From positions 43,501 to 107,500 of the forward strand of contig CAUYUJ010019254.1 in assembly GCA_963575745.1 (NCBI GenBank): a stretch of 64,000 bases of DNA. The letters run 5' to 3'. The DNA is from Prorocentrum cordatum (taxonomy: Eukaryota > Sar > Dinophyceae > Prorocentrales > Prorocentraceae). Made by a program: the position numbers and the translations under genes. Every line of letters starts with the position of its first letter. Position 1 is the stretch's first letter. This document shows, in pieces, positions 41,728-51,939 of the stretch. Under the pieces are notes generated by a model, which did not search any database, had not been told where the DNA came from, and saw only the letters and a program-made list of their open reading frames with translations.

Positions 41728-42544
41728 GGCTTGAACGCAGCTGCGTATGCCGAGGGTCAAACCGCGACGCACCCCTGCGTCGAGGCAGAAGGCGCCCTCA
41801 ACTTATGAAGGGGCCCCCGAAAGTTAGAAGTTGAACCGCACATTGGCCTGAACAATCCACGGGGCCCTCCTGAGGTGCCTCCTCCGGATCGCTTCGTCTC
41901 GGTTCCTCGCAATTCGCTCTCGCTGCTGCTCGGTCAGGGGAGCGGGAGGGGCATGGAGAGGAGGCGGAGGCACGGAGACAGGGGACGAAGGGGACTCGAG
42001 GCCTACAACGGCAGCGAAGATGTCCTCTCGGGTGAGGTCTTCCAAAGGGTCGGGGGTCGGACAAGGGCCCCTGCTGTCTGGCTCTTCGGAAAGGGGGGGC
42101 ACGGCATGGCCGCGGCGCGGACCTCGGGCCGACGGAAGCGATGACGCTCGGGATCGGGCCGACAACTCCTGGTTCGCCGACTGGCCCACTCTTGGCCCTC
42201 CCCTTCCTCCAGAACCGACCCCGCGAAAAAACCCTGAGACCGTTCACCTCTGGACACTCTTCTCCTTCCGGCTCAGTGGAGCCGAGCTCGGAGGACACGA
42301 ATTCTAACAGCGTGTCGATCATGGCATTAGCCAAGGCCTGTGCAGAGGCCCGCGGGGCAGACCTTCTTGGCCGCCGTGCGGAAAACGCCCTCCTCTTTTT
42401 TCCCGAGTAAGGTGGTGTGCGCTCCTCGCCCGTGCGAGCAGCGCCCTCGTCCAGGCGTCGCCGTGAGGGGCGTGTGCAGGCCTCTCACTCGGAGGCCGAA
42501 AAATGCGCGTCGGCGCGCGCCCGACCTCGCCCCCGTGCTCGCGC
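41728..42544. repeat. 4.1-kb tandem array, unit 3, right part
   Basis: Resumes exactly where the left part stopped (GGCTTGAACGCAGCTGCG) and ends at the same GTGCTCGCGC boundary as units 1 and 2. Here it is followed by unrelated DNA instead of a further LINE segment. Confidence 0.95.
41824..42189 (-). CDS. Small ORF carried by unit 3
   Basis: Same 121-codon frame as 24428-24793 with two visible substitutions (Val to Leu at SSVPSARG, Val to Leu at PPVHAPP). The frame stays open, and the LTEQQRERIARNRDEAI segment is unchanged. Confidence 0.4.
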   Translation of the reverse strand: MGQSANQELSARSRASSLPSARGPRRGHAVPPLSEEPDSRGPCPTPDPLEDLTREDIFAAVVGLESPSSPVSVPPPPLHAPPAPLTEQQRERIARNRDEAIRRRHLRRAPWIVQANVRFNF

Positions 42545-43006
42545 TGGTCGAAGTCGGTGGTGGTCACGGCTGGGCAGCTCTGCAGCGCTAGGAACGGTTC
42601 CCATGTCCAGCTCGTGACCGCTTCTCGCCGCCAGTGCGCTGGGATGGGGTGCTCCATCCATGCCGCGGATCCCACTCGTAGGTGCGCTCCCATCAGCAGC
42701 ATCATCGCCTGCAGCGGGGAAATTACCAACCATGAGCTGGAGCCGCTGGCGGTCCGTTGCTGTCTTGATGCCCCAGTACTCATCGTGGGTCCTGAGCGGC
42801 GGCGGGCCGGGCAGATCCGACCAACGAGCCGCACTCCACGTCTCGCAGGGTGGCCCGCCGCCGCTCAGGATGACCTGTTTCGAATAGATTGCGCCGTTGA
42901 ACGTGTCCAAGCTCTTCGACTTCATCAGGTCGCCTCGCTCCGCGTCGATCGCCGCGTCGATGCTCAGCAATGTGACCGCCACGACCTCCAGGAAGGCCAA
43001 AAACAT
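42545..43006 (-). pseudogene. Truncated fragment with a cytosine-methyltransferase-like PPC motif
   Basis: From ATG 43006 the minus-strand frame reads FLAFLEVVAVTLLSIDA, then VILSGGGPPCETWSAARW, then HDEYWGIKTATDRQRLQL. Coding sense then continues in another frame near 42720 (MMLLMGAHLRVGSAAWMEHP, TSWTWEPFLALQSCPAVTTT) and is cut off at the edge of the 4.1-kb array (42544). GGPPCxxWS resembles motif IV of C5-cytosine methyltransferases (GGPPCQxFS), a gene class known to ride on retrotransposons in dinoflagellates. The ENV and QxRxR motifs are not visible, so another dinoflagellate retroelement protein of unknown function is equally possible. Confidence 0.4.
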
Positions 43007-43640
43007 GTGTGTGTATATATATATATATAGATATAACGCTTCAATCGTTTATGAAAGATTTTGGCATTTGTTCCTTTTCGGCCATCCGAAGCCCACTACG
43101 GCCCAAGAGCCCCCAAAGATCGCCCAAGAGGCCTCCAAGATGGCCCCCGAACGGCCCAAGAGGGCCCCAAGACGGCCCAGGAGGCTTGTAAAACGCCCAA
43201 GATAGCCTCCAAGGCGGCCCTGGAGCATTCCAAGAGGGCCCCAAGTCGGCCCAGAGGGGCCCCCCAAACGGCTTCCGACGGCGTCGGACGGGCCGGGAGC
43301 CCACCAAAACGACCGAAGATGGCCCTGAGATGGCCCAGGACGGCCCAAGAGGCTTCCAAGAGGGCCTCCAGGAAAGGCCGAAAAGGTCAAAATCAGCGAT
43401 TTCCCGTGAGTTCTTGAAGGGCTGTGGCATTTGCTTTTTTTCTGCCTTCCGACGGCCCGAGACGGCCCAAGCGCACCCAACCAACGTCCAAGAGGCCCAC
43501 GACGGCCCCCAGAGGCCCCAAGAGGGCCCAAGACCAAGACACTCAAGATGGCCTCCAAGACGGCCCAAGAGCCCTCCATGATGTCCTCCAAGAAGGCCCG
43601 AACAGGTCCAAATGGCCCCCAGGCGGCCAAGATGACTTTC
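43007..43640. repeat. TA run and degenerate CCCAAGA-type satellite, block 2
   Basis: A TA dinucleotide run (43012-43030) is followed by irregular GCCCAAGAGG/CTCCAAGATGGCC units from 43085 to 43640, the same sequence class as 9190-9790. The phrase 'ATTTG(T/C)(T/A)(C/T)CTTTT' occurs near 43065 and 43427, suggesting a 365-bp higher unit. Confidence 0.7.
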
Positions 43641-43657
43641 AAGATGCCCACGTGTTC

Positions 43658-43810
43658 ACGTGTTCCCCGAAGGCTCTCCAAATCGATTCGGGGAACACAT
43701 GGTCCGATAGCTTGGCAGGTCTGGCCTCAACGTTCGGCCACCCAGGCGCTTCCAAAAAGGCAGGGGGCGGCGGTGATTCCCCGTAGGCGTCTTAGATCCG
43801 CCGCCCCCTG
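43658..43810. other. Two perfect inverted repeats
   Basis: TGTTCCCCGAA pairs with TTCGGGGAACA across a 16-base loop (near 43660-43697). CAGGGGGCGGCGG (43761-43773) pairs with CCGCCGCCCCCTG (43798-43810) across 24 bases. No RNA gene is recognised. Confidence 0.65.
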
Positions 43811-43929
43811 TCGATTCATCGCAGGGGTGCCTGGCGTGCTAGATCCTATCGGTTTTCCCCCAAACAGCTTGCTGAACGGGGTGCTGTTGTGATAAAAGCT
43901 AACTCCGGCCGAGGGAAGTCGGAGCAGAG
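43811..43929. other. Short unique segment
   Basis: Nothing recognised apart from GC-rich sequence leading into the satellite. Confidence 0.4.
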
Positions 43930-46370
43930 ACATCCTCACAAAAATTTGATGGTCCGGACCGTTTCGCTTGAGACATCCTCACTACTCTCGTTTCTGAGTT
44001 GGCCGGGATTGGCCGTTTCGCCTAAGACATCCTCGAAAAATTGCGCTCCGGGACGCCGCGCGAGAGGTTGTCTGGGCCGTTTCACTTGAGACATCCTCGA
44101 AACTCTGAGCCCCGAGGTGCCGTGCGAGAGGTGGTCCAGGCCGTTTCGCCTGAGACATCCTCGAAACTCTGAGCTCTGAGATGCCCTGCGCAAGGTGGTC
44201 CGGCCCGTTTCGCCTGAGACATCCTCGAAACTCTAACCTCGGAGATGCCGCGCGAGAGGTGGTCCGGCCCGTTTGGCCTGAGACATCCTCGAACTTCTGA
44301 GCTCCGAGATGCACTGCGCGAAGTGGTCCGGCCCGTCTCGCCTGAGACATCCTCGCAACTCTGAGCTCTGAGATGCCGTGCGCAAGGTGGTCCGGCCTGT
44401 TTCGCACAAGACATTCTCGCAACTCTGAGCTCCCAGATGCCGCGCAAGAGGTGGTCCAGCCTGGGGGCCCAGAAGACCACATGTTACATATCCTCCCTGG
44501 GACCCTGGGAGCCTGCCTGAGACATCCTCGAACTTCTGAGCTCTGAGATGCCCTGCGAGAGGTGGTCCGGCCCGTTTGGCCTGAGACATCCTCGCAACTC
44601 TGAGCTCTGAGATGCCGTGCGCAAGGAAGTCCGGCCTATTTCGCACAAGCTCCCTGGGACCCTGGGAGCCCCAGGAGGCCCCAGAGAGCTCCAGGAGGCC
44701 GCAGGACGCCCAGGACAGGCCCCAGGGGTCCCCAGGAGATTCCCAGGAGGCTCCCAGGAGGCCCCAGGAGGCCCCCTCTCAGAACGTGTCAAGTTAATAC
44801 ACATCCGGTGTCGACTCGTTGATTTTTCCTGCTCTTGAGCCCCCCCATTTTGAGAGGCCCACGCGGCCACTGGTTAGATATCCCTCCTGGGAGCCCCAAG
44901 AGGCTTCAGGAAACCCCAGGTGGAGTTCGCGAGGCCACAGGAGGCCCAGGAGGAAGCCTCAGGAGGTCCCCAGGAGGCCCCAGGAGGCCCAGGAGGCCCC
45001 CGCAACTCGGAGCTCTGAGACGCCGCGCTCGAGGTGGTCCAGCCCGTTTCGCCTGAGACATCCTCGCAGCACGTTTCGCCCGAGACATCGTCGCAACTCT
45101 GGGGTCCGAGATGCCGCGCGCGAGGTGGTCCAGCCCGTCACGTTGGAGACATCCTTCCAACTCTGGGCTCCGAGATGCCCTGCGCGAGGTGGTCTGGCCC
45201 GTTTCGCACAAGACATTCTCGCAACTCTGAGCTCCCAGATGCCGCGCAAGAGGTGGTCCAGCCTGGGGGCCCAGAAAACCACATGTTACTAGGACCCTGG
45301 GAGCCCCAGGAGGCCCCAGAGAGCTTCAGGAAGCCGCAGGAGCCCCCCTCCCCCATCTTGGGGGGCCCAGACGGCCACATGTTAGATATCCCCTCCTGGG
45401 AGCCCCAAGAGGCTTCAGGAAACCCCAGGTGGGGTCCAGGAGGCCACAGGAGGCCCAGGAGGAAGCCCCAGGAGGTCACCAGGAGGCCCCAGGAGGCCCC
45501 AGGAGGCCCCCCAACTCGGAGCTCTGAGACGCCGCGCTCGAGGTGGTCCGGCCCGTTTCGCCTGAGACTTCCTCGCAGCACGTTTCGCCCGAGACATCGT
45601 CGCAACTCTGGGGTCCGAGATGCCGCGCGCGAGGTGGTCCAGCCCGTCACGTTGGAGACATCCTTGCAACTCTGGGCTCCGAGATGCCCTGCGCGAGGTG
45701 GTCTGGCCCATCTCGCCTGAGAAGACATCCTCGCAACTCTGAGTTCTGAGATGCCGTGCGCAAGGCGGCCCGTTTCGCACAAGACATTCTCGCAACTCTG
45801 AGCTCTCAGATGCTGCGCAAGAGGTGGTCCAGCCTGGGGGCCCAGAAGACCACATGTGGCTCCCAGGAGGCCCCGGAGAGCTTCAGGAAGCCGCAGGACG
45901 CCCAGGACAGGCCCCAGGGGTCCCCAGGAGATTCCCAGGAGGCTCCCTGGAGGCCCCAGGAGGCCCCCTCTCAGAACGTGTCAAGTTCATACACATCCGG
46001 TGTCGATTCGTTGATTTTTCCTGCTCTTGTGGCGCCCCCCGACGGCCACATGTTAGAGATCCCCCCCTGGGAGCCCCAAGAGGCTTCAGGAAACCCCAAG
46101 CGGGGTCCAGGAGGCTACAGGAGGCCCAGAACGAAGCCCCAGGAGGCCCCCAGAAGGCCCCAGGAGGCCCCAGGAGGCCCCCGCAACTCGGAGCTCTGAG
46201 ACGCCGCGCTCGAGGTGGTCCGGCCCGTTTCGCCTGAGACTTCCTCGCAGCACGTTTCGCCCGAGACATCGTCGCAACTCTCGGGTCCGAAATGCCGCGC
46301 GCGAGGTGGTCCAGCCCGTTTCGCCTGAGACATCCTCGCAACTCTGGGCTCCGAGATGCCGTTCGGGATA
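43930..46370. repeat. 64-bp satellite with higher-order structure
   Basis: The unit contains GAGACATCCTCG(A/C)AACTCTGA, GAGATGCCG(C/T)GCG and GAGGTGGTCCGGCCCGTTTC. Starts at 44152, 44216, 44280 and 44344 are exactly 64 bp apart. Groups of units alternate with AGGAGGCCCC-type short repeats (44650-44790, 44890-45000, 45300-45510, 45860-46190). Whole composite blocks recur, for example GGGCCCAGAAGACCACATGT near 44468, its single-base variant near 45268 and an exact copy near 45839, and GTCAAGTTxATACACATCCGG near 44787 and 45978. Confidence 0.9.
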
Positions 46371-46445
46371 AAAAGGAAGTGGAGGAGGAGGAGGAGGAGG
46401 AGGAGGAGGAGCAGCAGCAGCAGCAGCAGCAGCAGGAGGAGGAGG
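46371..46445. repeat. GGA/GCA microsatellite
   Basis: GGA triplets, nine GCA triplets, then GGA again. It begins directly after a satellite unit. Confidence 0.9.
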
Positions 46446-47036
46446 AAACATGTTTTAACATGCCATGCCAGCCCGCACTGGACGGGCACGCAGTCGTCCT
46501 TGAAAACCGCAGTGGGTCTAAAAACCTTGTTTTGGGATACTGCACTCCGGCTATAATGGTTCTTTTCCCAAAAGAACTCCCCCCGGGGCTTCGGCCCGTT
46601 TCGCTGGGGTCCCGGAGGGCCGCGTAAGTTTGAAGGGGGCTGGGGGGCCCCGCCAACAGCTTCGCCTCAGGCGAAGCCAAGCTCCAGCTCGGTTGTATCG
46701 TAGTAGCGATAGTCCCAATGCAAGAGGGGATGCCATGTCAAGTGAAAGGGGATGCCTTTTAGTATCGATAGCGATAATGTGCCTCGCGGCGAGGCGCAAT
46801 CAAATCTAGGCGGCCGGCCGCTTTGAGCCACGACGGCCGCGGGCGCACGCTCGCTTCCGCTCCTTACGTCCCCCAGCTTGCTTTAGAGTCGGGGGGGGAG
46901 GGGGACGAAGCGTGCGTCCGCCACCCATGTAGCGAGAACAATTCAGCAGCTAACCTATACAAAGACAGGAAAGGAGACGGACCCAAAAGGAGCTGGATCC
47001 GTCAGCGAGTTGCCTCGCGAATGTAGGACATACGCA
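46446..47036. other. No gene seen (3' flank of the copia element)
   Basis: Mixed-composition DNA with two similar AT-rich phrases (TATCGTAGTAGCGATAG near 46696 and AGTATCGATAGCGATAA near 46761). I could not identify a long terminal repeat here. Confidence 0.5.
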
Positions 47037-48567
47037 TCAGGCGGCGTCAGAACTTGATGTCTGGCCGGCCCGATATGGCGTATGTCTCTTCACATCATGT
47101 TTGAAGGTCTGTATACCTCCCATGACTTGTAGGAGCATGTCTCTGTCAATGCTCCCTTTTGTGTGTCCATCCGCAATCGTTTCGCGGGTATCACACCACT
47201 GAATGCTATGCACGATTCCGCGCTCCATCATCTGTCGTATCCAACTTATGTGTCCTAAAAGGGTACACTCAACCGGCTTCTTCAAGTCTTTGCTTGACAA
47301 GGACGTAAAGACAGACTCAGCATCGATGGTCAAGGTGACCTTGATGCTCAGGCCACCCAACTCAAGTAGATCTTTCAACTGAGTGGGTGTGAGTGGCCCC
47401 GCATGGAGATCGTGCAGAGTCACAATCGTGGGATAACAGTCCTCCGAATTATGGGCTGCTGAAAGTGTCTATGCTGAATAGCTTGAGCGGACTTGCAAGC
47501 GGTGAGACTTGCAGTACGCATCAATCAAGTGAACGACAGGCTTGCCATATGACGTGTTTCCACGTCGTAGCAAGTTTGCCCCGCGAATGCCATAGCCTTT
47601 GACGTCGCCATCGGCGTCTCCACTCAGGCGTCGATAGCCTGAGTCGCTATGTAAGTCGGCCTCGCCCGTGGGGTTCATCGCCTGGTAGACGATCTTCTTC
47701 GGGCAGGCCTGTAGCTTTCGGGTGATCGCGCTCAATCGGCGCACTCGAATATTGGTCGGTGCTTGGACACGCTGGAGAGATACAACGCAGACCATCAACC
47801 AGATCTGGGTGATTAATGCGCACGCCAGCGCACCTCTGACGCTGACGAACATATCTGCCACCATCTGGGTCGCTTGAGCGTCAGCGTCAGCGCCGGTCAT
47901 TTCAGGATGTTGTATAGGACGGAGCTGCTTAATGTATTCATCTTGATCCAACGTGACATTGCCGTCCTCATCCTTGGTGTACCTCACAGCACAGTTCGTG
48001 CATGTGTGCTTGTTGAGTTTACACTTGCCAAAGGTATCCTCAACGCGTTTGACATACTTGTCAATAGCGTCCGCAGTACCGGCCATGTAAATGTCATCAA
48101 CAAGTTTGGCCGTGAGCAAGTTGCTGCTCGTCTCGAACTTCTCGTCGTAGGACGTAGGTCGAAGGCGAAATCCTCTGGTGGTTCTCCTGAGCTTAAGTGA
48201 GAAAGCCCGGGGGGCGCCCTTAGTGCCTGTGCCCGGTTTCAAGCACTGCAAACAGTGCTTTGACTGGTCGCAGTTCTCAAACCCTGGAAGACCACGGAGC
48301 GCAGTTGCCGACCCAGGCGGCAAAGTGAAGCACACCACGCGTTCCATTTCACCAGTTGCCTCGGCGAGTTCTCGATAGGTCAATCCCTTTAGGAAGGCCA
48401 TGTTGATGTCCAGGGAAGCAATGATCCACTGTTTCTTGCACGCTGCCGCGCTGGCAAATAACCTCTGGCTTGACCTTCTGGCTGTTCCCGAAAATCTTTC
48501 TACATCGAAAGCTTCTAGGTCCATGATGCCTCGAAGCACTAAGCGAAGCCGGATGGCGCGTTCCATC
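47037..48567 (-). pseudogene. Copia reverse transcriptase-RNase H
   Basis: RT landmarks: WIIASLDINMAFLKGLTY, HCLQCLKPGTGTKGAPRAF, FRLRPTSYDEKFE and LTAKLVDDIYMAG (V-D-D catalytic motif, near 48090). RNase H starts with EADLHSDSGYRRLSG (near 47665), and after a frame change near 47460 continues with LTIDAESVFTSL, HISWIRQMMERGIV and WCDTRETIADGHTKGS, the typical copia C-terminus with A-D-G-x-T-K. The N-terminal join to the linker frame lies near 48570 (YTWKFVQKNDG). The catalytic Asp pair of RT is retained, but the reading frame is not continuous. Confidence 0.85.
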
Positions 48568-49290
48568 TCACCCGTCGTTTTTTTGTACGAATTTCCATGT
48601 GTATACATATCTCGAAGTCAGAATGTTCGACGCTTTGGCGATCTCCTGCATTTTGAAACATTTATTGGCGAACCGTGTCTTGAGCTCAGTGGACAGGGCC
48701 TTCGATATTTTCTCGGGATTCGCCTGGATGTCAGCCTTGGTGGGGAGGTCATCTCCCTTGACGACCACAGCTCGCTTTGCAGCGGCAGCAACATATACTC
48801 GCATGGTGGTCACCCGGTCGGCGTTTAACAGCATGCATTGCTGCTCGGACAAGACTACCTTTGACATCTCTGTCGTAAAGCAGAGTTCAACGCATGGACC
48901 GTTTTCGTCAGGGTCGAGTCCGTAGCTGTCGTCGTCGACCCTGGTGCACAAGGGAGCGTAATACGTTTCCTCGGTATCGGGGTCATGAGTGCGTCCCCTC
49001 TTCGGCAGGTGTCCCCGCTGTTCATCAGCTACAGTGATCAACGCACTCTGATCAGGAACCATCTGTGTGGGTACGGTAAAGAGGTCATCTAATGGAGCTG
49101 CCTCCAACAATTCCTTTCCCTCTCGCAACTCTGCGTGCCATGCCTCCATGACAGGTGACTCAAGATCAGCTTCTGATTCCTCGTGGATCGTAGAGAGCCG
49201 TCCGTCATCATGTTCTGGTTCGGCTTCTGAAGCCTCTCTAGCGGCTCCCTCAGGTGTCGGCGCATCAGCCAAGTCCTCGAACTTTGACAT
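48568..49290 (-). pseudogene. Copia linker between integrase and reverse transcriptase
   Basis: A 240-codon frame with an acidic N-terminal part (EASEAEPEHDDGRLSTIHEE) and a C-terminal region entering RT (SRYVYTWKFVQKNDG). A corresponding acidic linker is usual in copia pol. No independent function is inferred. Confidence 0.65.
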
Positions 49291-49491
49291 GTCCTGATCG
49301 GAGCCTGCCTGAGGTTTGGTGAACTTCAGGCATTGGATGATTCGTGAATGTGCTGATCCAGTTACCCTGTATAGTCAGAGCAGTACCTTCTGCTTCATAG
49401 TAATGGAATCCTGGATTCACGTCGTTATCGTAATGAACCAATGTGCAACTGTCAGCGTAAGTAACCGGGGGTAGCTTATGAGTACTCTTGG

Positions 49492-50690
49492 CTAATCTGA
49501 CCGAAGCAACATTCCCGATACGGAAAAAGTCTCTGATGAGATATTGCAGGGCCAAGTGAACTTTGGAGATAGGCGACTTGCCGTTGTCATCTGAAGCGCA
49601 CCTTTCTTGGTCGGCACATAGCCAAATGTCAACGCAGGTCTTCCCGCTGAAAGGCTAGCTACGAATGTCAACACTGTGCGTAGTGCAGTGTTGTCGGAGC
49701 CAATCTCTCGGGCTATGAGTGCTTCAATGTAGAGCGAGTGTCTTGCATCGCCGCATTGTACTTGAACATCTCGGTTGCCTACTCGGATGATGACCTGACC
49801 CCTTTCGGGATCATTCCTCACAACTGGGAACGGGCCATTCCAGCCTCCCCAGTCATCTTTAGTAGTCGTAGGGCGAGTGTAATCAACCAAATTTCCTTCG
49901 TCATAATAATGTTGACCTGTAATTGTCGTTTTAGTGCGCAGAGCACGATTGGTCTTAGCTACTGCCGTGGCCTGTGTGATCGCCTCAATGCATACCCTGT
50001 GTATTGTCAACTCACGAGAATGATCTGGTGTTTCTGTCGGCTGCTCGTGGTCCAGAACAGGGAGGTCAGGGAGCATTGCTAGTTGCCGTCCTAATAATGC
50101 ACTGCATGGAAACACCTCGTTGTAGAAAGTGAATGCGCTGGCAGCAAACAAGGTTTCATGCAGTAGTCTAGTAAACTCGTCGTAGCGTGCTGTCCAAGCG
50201 CGCGTATTCTAAGTTCAGTGCCTTTTGCCTTGAGGACTGCTTTCGCAATGTCATTATTCAGGGCACCTTATCCATCCGAGTAAAGTACCTTAGCTGGTCC
50301 AAACTGCATCCAGCACTGACGATATGCATCCAGGATAGTAGTCATCGTTTTATCTGGTATTTCCATCCCAATGGCGTATCGTATACAACGATCGATAATG
50401 TGAAATAGATTGTGTTCTTGCTTGTAGAGCAGTAAGTCAGATTCCACTCCATCATCAAATTTGTCCAGGTAATGCAGTAGAGGGCATACCTGCGTGCCCA
50501 GGTTTGCCCCAGGCTCTGCATTCTCGGCATGCATCGCAGACGCCCTTGATGAGGTTGAGTGTAGCACTGTCCAGACCTATGTTGCTTAAGATGAGTCTCA
50601 TCTTAAGCTCTTTCGCATGGAACCAGCGTAAGTGTAGCTTTCGCAACTCGCATTTTACCACGCTGGGGCCCAGGCTTCGTAAATTTTGTA
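49492..50690 (-). pseudogene. Copia GAG-pre-integrase and integrase
   Basis: From the 5' end: LHLRWFHAKELKMRLILSN ... CDACRECRAWGKPGH (HHCC zinc domain, 50560-50645), then in another frame FHIIDRCIRYAIGMEIP ... WMQFGPAKVLYSDG (integrase core with its first two catalytic Asp, near 50290-50400). The third catalytic residue (Glu) was not located. From 50151 TNRALRTKTTITGQHYYDEG, NLVDYTRPTTTKDDW and GWNGPFPVVRNDPERGQ form the C-terminal domain common to dinoflagellate integrases. The protein inserts element DNA into the chromosome; here it is broken by frame changes near 50200 and 50560. Confidence 0.75.
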
Positions 50691-50803
50691 GACTGATTTG
50701 TACATCGAACCGTGACCAGTCTGGTAGTCGTGGTCGTGCGGCAGGGTTCCCTGCTGGTGGTGGTGGAGGCGCTTCTCCACCCTGCTGTCGACCACGTCTG
50801 ACT

Positions 50804-51524
50804 CTAACCTGTGGTAGTCGGAGGTGGTTCCCCTTCCACTTCGAGCCGGGCCTGCAAGTTCTCGATGTCCGATGCGGCGGCCGAGATCTTCCGCTCCAGA
50901 ACCTCCGCGGTGCTCTGCTGGTTCCTCTGCTTGCGCTTCAGCTCGCTGAGCTGGGCGGAAGTGTGCTTCTCCTCGGAGAGCTCGCGGTCGAGCTCGTTGG
51001 CCTCTGCGCGCTCGGCCGCGAGGGTCTCTTCCGCACCTTCCACGCCTGAAAGTTTTTTGACTTCACTTCGTAGCTTCTCGAGCCGACGGACGTGTTCATC
51101 CTTGCTCGGCGGCCGCTGCCTTTCTGCTGCGGCGCCAGCGCCGCCGCCTGAGCCTGGGGACTGCGCGCCGCTCTCGAGCTTCTTGGCCTTCCTGCGCAGC
51201 TGGTTGAGCTCGCGGTGTTCCTTGGCGCCCAGGTGCGACATGCCACTCCACCATGAGGTCGCCCCAGATCCCCGCTACCGTCAATCATGCCCGCAGCTCC
51301 GACAGACGCGCCTGAAGCCCCAGGTCTCCTTGGCTCCGCACTTAGGGTAGTCCCAGGCTTCGGGCTGAGACCGGCTGCGCCGCCGCCTCCGCCACCGCCT
51401 GGCTGAACGTTGCCTCGTCACCCCCCTCCTCTGCTGCCGCCATTGCCGCCGCCGCCGCGCGCGGCGCCTCGAGCGCCGCCCCCCCCCCTCCCATTGGTCG
51501 AGCCCGGGCGAGCTGGGCCCCCAA
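50804..51524 (-). pseudogene. LINE C ORF1 fragment: zinc finger plus coiled coil
   Basis: The SL relic at 51686-51707 is followed by an Ala-rich N-terminus (an ATG at 51491, MGGGGAALEAP, fits). A frame change near 51345 leads to AWDYPKCGAKETWGF and RRVCRSCG, a WxCxxC-x10-CxxC zinc ribbon in which the first Cys is now Tyr. After further stops, from about 51240 a strongly heptad-patterned region follows (HRELNQLRRKAKKLES, VRRLEKLRSEVKKLSG, ELDRELSEEKHTSAQLSELK), clearly a coiled coil. Zinc ribbon plus coiled coil suits an ORF1 RNA-binding protein of a dinoflagellate LINE. No endonuclease or RT of this element follows; a copia fragment does. Confidence 0.6.
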
Positions 51525-51685
51525 TCGGGTGATTGCGGCCGGGCGTCGGACAAGTTCAGGATAAGAAAGAACTGCGGCCGCGAAGGCCTCGCTGAAAGCT
51601 TGGCCGACTCTGGATCAGACCCAGGAAATGGCGCGACGGCTAGAGCCAGCCACGCGGGACCAGACATCTGCCCTGATCGCCACAT

Positions 51686-51707
51686 CTTGAGCCCAAATGG
51701 CTACGGA
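51686..51707 (-). other. Spliced-leader relic, 21 of 22 match (LINE C)
   Basis: The minus strand reads TCCGTAGCCATTT, then GGGCTCAAG. It differs from the SL core GTAGCCATTTTGGCTCAAG at one base (T to G). Confidence 0.9.
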
Positions 51708-51905
51708 TGCTGATGATGCTGATGGCGATGATGCTACTGATGATCAGGATGGCGACGACGACGACGAGGGCGAGGACGAGGATGAGGGAGGATGCTGCTG
51801 CTGATGATGCTGATGGTGGTGGTGCTGATGCTGATGGTGATGCTGGTGCTGGTGCTGATGCTGTTGATGATGGTGATGATGATGATGCGGATGATGATAG
51901 CGCAG
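51708..51905. repeat. ATC-type microsatellite abutting the SL relic
   Basis: ATC/AGC/ACC triplets (on the minus strand) run directly into the first base of the SL relic. The other side borders the 3' end of LINE B. Confidence 0.9.
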
Positions 51906-51939
51906 CCCCTTCACGCGCCGAGTTCTCCTGATGAGCACC

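Larger units (their letters stand above)
47037..50690 (-). mobile_element. Ty1/copia-type retrotransposon pol, degenerate, LTRs not found
   Basis: Minus-strand order is GAG-pre-integrase zinc domain, integrase core, integrase C-terminal region, linker, reverse transcriptase, RNase H. Integrase before RT is diagnostic of copia. Frame changes separate the pieces. Neither flank shows a matching long terminal repeat within reach. On its 5' side it follows a LINE ORF1 fragment after about 110 bases. Confidence 0.85.

Noticed and set aside
43930-46370. CRISPR-like array
   Set aside because: Uniform 64-bp satellite units with gradual divergence and no unique spacers, in a eukaryotic context.
46446-50803. 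LTRs for the copia element
   Set aside because: No matching long direct repeats on the two sides. The element seems truncated or rearranged.
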